Of a DNA stretch of 21,777 nt, positions 18,265 to 21,777 are shown piece by piece. Where the stretch lies: NCBI GenBank assembly GCA_034675265.1, contig JAUCDK010000019.1, forward strand, positions 1 to 21,777, written 5' to 3'. The DNA comes from UBA7396 sp034675265. GTDB lineage: Bacteria; Patescibacteriota; Gracilibacteria; BD1-5; UBA6164. The notes beneath the pieces are model-generated. The model saw only the letters and a program-made list of their open reading frames with translations, made no database searches and was not told the origin of the DNA. The position numbers and the translations under genes were made by a program. Each line of letters begins with the position of its first letter. The stretch's first letter is position 1.

Positions 18265-19026
18265 TTCAAAATTTAATTCTCTACATTTTGAAAAATCTGC
18301 ATTATCTCAAAGCGAATACGAAGAAATTTGTTTGATTCTTTCTTTTGAAGTTGGATGAGTAGATGAAAAAGCTAAGTAGTTTTCAAATATATTTTCTTGA
18401 TTTTGAAAAAAATTTAAAATACAATCGGTATTTTTATCCATATTTTTTACAAAATTAATTCATCAAATATCTGCTTTTAATTCAGTTTTTCTTGATAAAT
18501 AAGAGCTTGAGAGATTGAATAAAGTATCATAACTAAAACCAATATCATATCACAAAAACATGAGTGTCATATAAATAGGGATTTGAGTTGAAATTCATCT
18601 CAACACATCTCTATTTTTTATGTGCTCAATTTCGTGTCATAAAATAAATAAAAATTCTTCTTCATAAGTGAGTTCTTCTAGTAATCCTGTAGTAAATAAA
18701 ATATTTCCTCATAAAGTTGCAAATGCATTTACTTCATCACTTTTAATAATATGAATATCAATATTTTCAGGAATTTCAATTTCAGTATTTAAAAACGAGA
18801 GATCAAAAGTTTTATAATCTCATTTTAAAAAATACTCTCAAAAATATTTTTTTTCTTTTGCTAAATCAAGATTTCCTATAATAAAATAAGAAAATCAGTA
18901 AAAAAATAAAAAACAAAATCAGGTTAATCAAATTATAATTCCTATCATCCAAGTAAACCATTTTATATCTGGTTTGAAAGGAGAAACATCATCATCAGGA
19001 ATATTTGGAAGTTCTATGTTGTTCAT
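18256..19026 (-). CDS. M48-family zinc metalloprotease (HtpX/Ste24-like)
   Basis: The product is 256 aa, read from 19026 down to TAG at 18256-18258. It has one N-terminal membrane helix (about 27-50), followed by the protease domain. Seen: SDEVNAFATLGGNILFTTGLL (the usual N-A-F-A-x-x-G segment), then the zinc motif HEIEH (His131, Glu132, His135) and the third ligand in TELKADIGG (Glu182, the family E-x-x-A-D). FSSTHPTSKERI near 220-231 is the usual S-T-H-P-x-x-x-x-R-I substrate-side motif. HtpX-like proteases degrade misfolded membrane proteins, while periplasmic M48 enzymes serve outer-membrane quality control. With the active site after a single N-terminal helix, either side of the membrane is possible. 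It shares a 120-bp divergent promoter region with the gene at 19147. Confidence 0.9.
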
Positions 19027-19132
19027 GTATATATTTAAAAAATACTCATCATGAATATAAAATAATTTTCTAAAAAAGCAAAAAATTTGTTTTATTTGAA
19101 AAATATGATAAAATCAGGGAAAATTTATTTTC

Positions 19133-19138
19133 TATAAC
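19133..19138 (+). promoter_or_regulatory. -10-like box TATAAC before the PH-domain gene
   Basis: TATAAC ends 8 nt before the ATG at 19147, compatible with a near-leaderless transcript. The 120-bp divergent gap (19027-19146) must also hold the promoter of the minus-strand protease. A TATATA run just upstream of that start on the minus strand is a candidate. Confidence 0.35.
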
Positions 19139-19146
19139 TTTTATAT

Positions 19147-21645
19147 ATGCAAATGAATACAAAATGTCCAAATTGTGAAAAAACATTTCCAACTTCTCAA
19201 GAAAATATTGGGAAAAAAGCAAAATGTAGTTGATGTGGAGAAATATTTGAAATCAAAAGTCATGAAGAAAAAGAAACTATTTGAGAAGAAAAGAATATTG
19301 AAACTCAAAATAATATTAAACCGGAAAATATTATTGTAGAAAAAGAAATTTTAGAGGATATTCATTTAAAACCAAATTTTTATAGTTATGTATTTTTAAG
19401 GCATAGCGCTTTAAGTATGCTTCTTTTAATGACATTTATATTTTTTGCGTTATTTTTTATTCATATTGCATTTTTTATTTGATTTGTCTTTTTTTGAATT
19501 TTATCAGCAATAGTATATATATTTGTAAAAGTTGCATATAATAAAGAAAAATACATTATTACGGACAAAAAAATTATTTATCATTATGGAACTTTGTTTT
19601 CAGATAATAGTGTGGAAATTCAGATGAGTAAAATTACTCAAGTTTTGGTGCGTTTATGATTTGTAGAACAAAAACTATTTAAAACAGGTCGTTTGATGAT
19701 AAAAACAGCTGGAAGTGCGAGTGGAAAAGTATTATTTAAATCAATAGATAATACCATGGATTTATACCAAGAAATTCAAAAAAGAATGCAAAAAAATGGC
19801 TTCAGACTCAAAAAAGAAACATTGGTGCAAAAGGAAAGACCTCATTTGATTGGAATATTTTGAGAAACTACTAAATGACTTTTTATAAATTTATTTTTAA
19901 TTTTTTATGTTGGATATGGTATTTTTGCTGGATTAGAAGAGGAAAATATTACTTATGATGATGTATATAATGAATTATGAAATAGTGCAGATATTTTATG
20001 ATATCTTGTGTTAGCCGTATTCATACTTGGAATTATTTCATATTTTATGTTAAATTATCTTGATATAAAAAATAGAATTTATGAAATTTATGAAGACAGT
20101 GTATTTTTTAGTGAAGGATTTTTGACAAAAAATTATTCATTTCTTCCTTTAGAAAGTGTTTCAGATGCTGAAAATTCACAATGATTTTTTTCTAAAATAT
20201 TATGAATTCATGATGTTGTTATTAGTTCTGAATGAAGTAATAATCAAGTTTTTTTCCATAATATGATCAATGGGAAAAAAATGATAGAAAATTTAAAACA
20301 TTTAAAAAAACATTTTTCTTTTACTGATACACTTACATCGGAGAATACTCAATTATCTGAAAATAATCTCTGAGAAAATTCTTCAAATACAGAATTTAAA
20401 AAAACAAGTTTGAATTATAATAAAGCATTTCAAGCGAGTTATCAACCAAATATGTTAAAGGTATTTTTAGTAAATGCAATATTTCTTATTCCTATTATCA
20501 CTATTCCAATATTTATTTTAAAAATGATTTTGGCAAAATTTACGACATATGTTGTATGAGAAAATACTTTGGAATATAAATTTGAATTTTTAAGTACGAG
20601 ATATAATTCATTTAGTGTAGATAAAATTACTCAAATTCATTTTAAAGAGAGTTTTCTTGATAAACTGATTGGAACTTGTAGTATAGAAATTTCTTCTATT
20701 TGATCTGATGCAACACTTGTTTTTAAAGATATTAAAAAATGAGAAAAATTATATCAAGATTTACTTTCAAAAGTTTGAATTTATTTTGAAGAAAATCCAA
20801 AAGATTTTGATATTTGATTTAGTTTTTGAACATGGCTGAAATCAAATTTAGCAAATATATTTCTATTGATTATTACTTTATGAACTCTATTTTTTTATAA
20901 AAAACTCTATTTTTCAAAAAAATATTATAAACAATCGGTGTATTCATATTTTGTCGAATCTTGGTCAGGAATTATTTTTCAATCAAAAAAATATGCGACT
21001 TTTGATAATCTAAAAGCTCTTACTGCAGGAAAATATCCACTTACTTCAACATGAGTTTTTTCTTTTCATGTGAGTGGTGAAAGAAAAATTCAATATGGAA
21101 ATAAGGCAAATCAATTCAAATTAATAGGAAATAGTATACGTATTCCATTTGTAAAAAATGTATTTGAATGTATTGATACTTTTGATACATTATTTGGAAA
21201 AAAAGAAATTGATACTACTCTTCTCGCAGAGAAAAAGCAAGATTTATGAAATTCATTGATTGGTTTTATGGCTATTTCTATATTTATTGCAATTCCATTT
21301 TTTATTATGAGTGTTGAGGGAGAAATATTTGAAATTATGTATGTATATTTAGGACTTGTATTTCTCATTTTTCTTATAATTGCGATATATGTAAAATCAA
21401 AAACATATTTGATTCAAAATGGAAGAGTTTTAGCATATTTTTGAATTATTTATAAATATAGAAAATCTGTGTTATTTTCAAAAATAGATTTTGTAGAAAA
21501 AAATCAAGGATTTGTACATAAAATATTTTGAAATGGAAATATAAAAATATTTACCAAAGCAAGTGGAACAAGTGATATAGATATTATTGATGTTGAAAAT
21601 CATAATGAACTTTACGAAATAATAAATAAAAAACTCTCTAAGTAA
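19147..21645 (+). CDS. multi-pass membrane protein with zinc ribbon and repeated bacterial PH (bPH2) domains
   Basis: The product is 832 aa. The N-terminus is an MJ0042-type zinc ribbon: Cys7-x-x-Cys10 and Cys27-x-x-Cys30. After an acidic linker come repeated blocks of a hydrophobic hairpin followed by a YdbT/DUF304-like PH fold. Block 1 has membrane segments at about 90-135, then Y-I-I-T-D-K-K-I-I-Y-H-Y-G and the E-I-Q-M-S-K-I-T-Q-V strand, ending FKTGRLMIKTAGSASG. Similar strands recur near Y-E-I-Y-E-D-S-V-F-F, D-K-I-T-Q-I-H-F, and K-T-Y-L-I-Q-N-G-R-V-L-A-Y-F close to the C-terminus. So about three to four PH units are separated by membrane hairpins. YdbS/YdbT pairs were linked to resistance to foreign antimicrobial compounds in Bacillus; function here is inferred only. 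ATG at 19153 is an alternative start that shortens it by two residues. Confidence 0.82.
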
Positions 21646-21661
21646 TCTTAGAGAGTTTTTT
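21628..21661 (+). terminator. intrinsic terminator whose loop holds the stop codon
   Basis: A6-CTCTCTAAG (21628-21642) and CTTAGAGAG-T6 (21647-21661) form a perfect 15-bp stem. The TAAT loop contains the TAA stop of the PH-domain gene, so the last five codons are part of the terminator. Confidence 0.9.
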
Positions 21662-21693
21662 CATCAAGCTCTATTTTTTGCATTAAAATTTAA

Positions 21694-21751
21694 AATAGGA
21701 TATAATAAGAATAATATTTTATAATAGGATATAATAAGAATAATATTTTAT
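21694..21751. repeat. 29-bp tandem duplication with repeated TATAAT boxes
   Basis: Two exact 29-bp copies lie at 21694-21722 and 21723-21751. TATAAT occurs four times (21701, 21720, 21730, 21749), two per unit. The last one ends 9 nt before the ATG at 21764, so the duplication multiplies candidate -10 elements in front of that gene. Confidence 0.9.
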
Positions 21752-21763
21752 AATAATACTTTT

Positions 21764-21777
21764 ATGGGTTTAGAAAC
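21764..21777 (+). CDS. start of a gene cut off by the window edge
   Basis: ATG followed by Gly-Leu-Glu, then the end of the window. The call rests on position only: it follows a terminator and a perfect TATAAT with a 9-nt gap. The product cannot be named. Confidence 0.4.

Noticed and set aside
256..21645. Large genes appear as many short fragments, suggesting pseudogenes
   Set aside because: The breaks are all TGA codons at positions where families have Gly. Read as Gly, every gene is intact and of normal length.

Overview
This window comes from an AT-rich bacterium that reads UGA as glycine (translation table 25). That points to Candidatus Gracilibacteria (BD1-5/GN02) or Absconditabacteria (SR1) of the Candidate Phyla Radiation. 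Every long gene is broken by in-frame TGA codons, and these fall where conserved families carry Gly. Examples are the Gly of the NADFDGD catalytic motif of RpoC and the Gly residues around GDKMAGRHGNKG of RpoB. TGG is used separately at conserved Trp positions, so this is not the mycoplasma code. Read with TAA and TAG as the only stops, the window holds 11 complete genes and one gene start.

Left third (1-4865): a complete diversity-generating retroelement (DGR). A large pilin-like surface protein (256-2337) ends in a FISUMP/C-type-lectin-like domain whose last 175 bp are the variable repeat (VR, 2163-2337). A non-coding template repeat (TR, 2973-3147) matches it except at 11 positions, and all 11 are A in the TR and T in the VR. 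Between VR and TR lies a small gene that resembles MutS domain I. After the TR come several hairpins, a DGR-type reverse transcriptase (3362-4597) and an Avd accessory gene (4524-4865) that overlaps the reverse transcriptase. The likely purpose is targeted variation of the tip of a pilus-like adhesin.

Middle (4949-8061): a MATE-family efflux transporter, then a second pilin-like protein. The second protein shares the N-terminal module of the DGR target but ends in about nine 22-residue BspA-type leucine-rich repeats. The two adhesins therefore look like one secretion/anchoring stalk with different binding heads.

Housekeeping core (8213-15807): rpoB and rpoC, complete and in the usual order.

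Right third (15953-21777): a TelA-family protein, an unrecognised membrane/coiled-coil protein, an M48 zinc metalloprotease on the minus strand that converges on it, and a large membrane protein with a zinc ribbon and repeated bacterial PH (bPH2) domains. This may be an envelope-maintenance cluster. The window ends with a 29-bp tandem duplication carrying TATAAT motifs and the first codons of another gene. Intrinsic terminators follow most transcription units. Shine-Dalgarno sequences are essentially absent, and several genes have a TATAAT-like box only 4-12 nt before the ATG, which hints at leaderless mRNAs. No tRNA, rRNA, CRISPR array or insertion sequence was seen.
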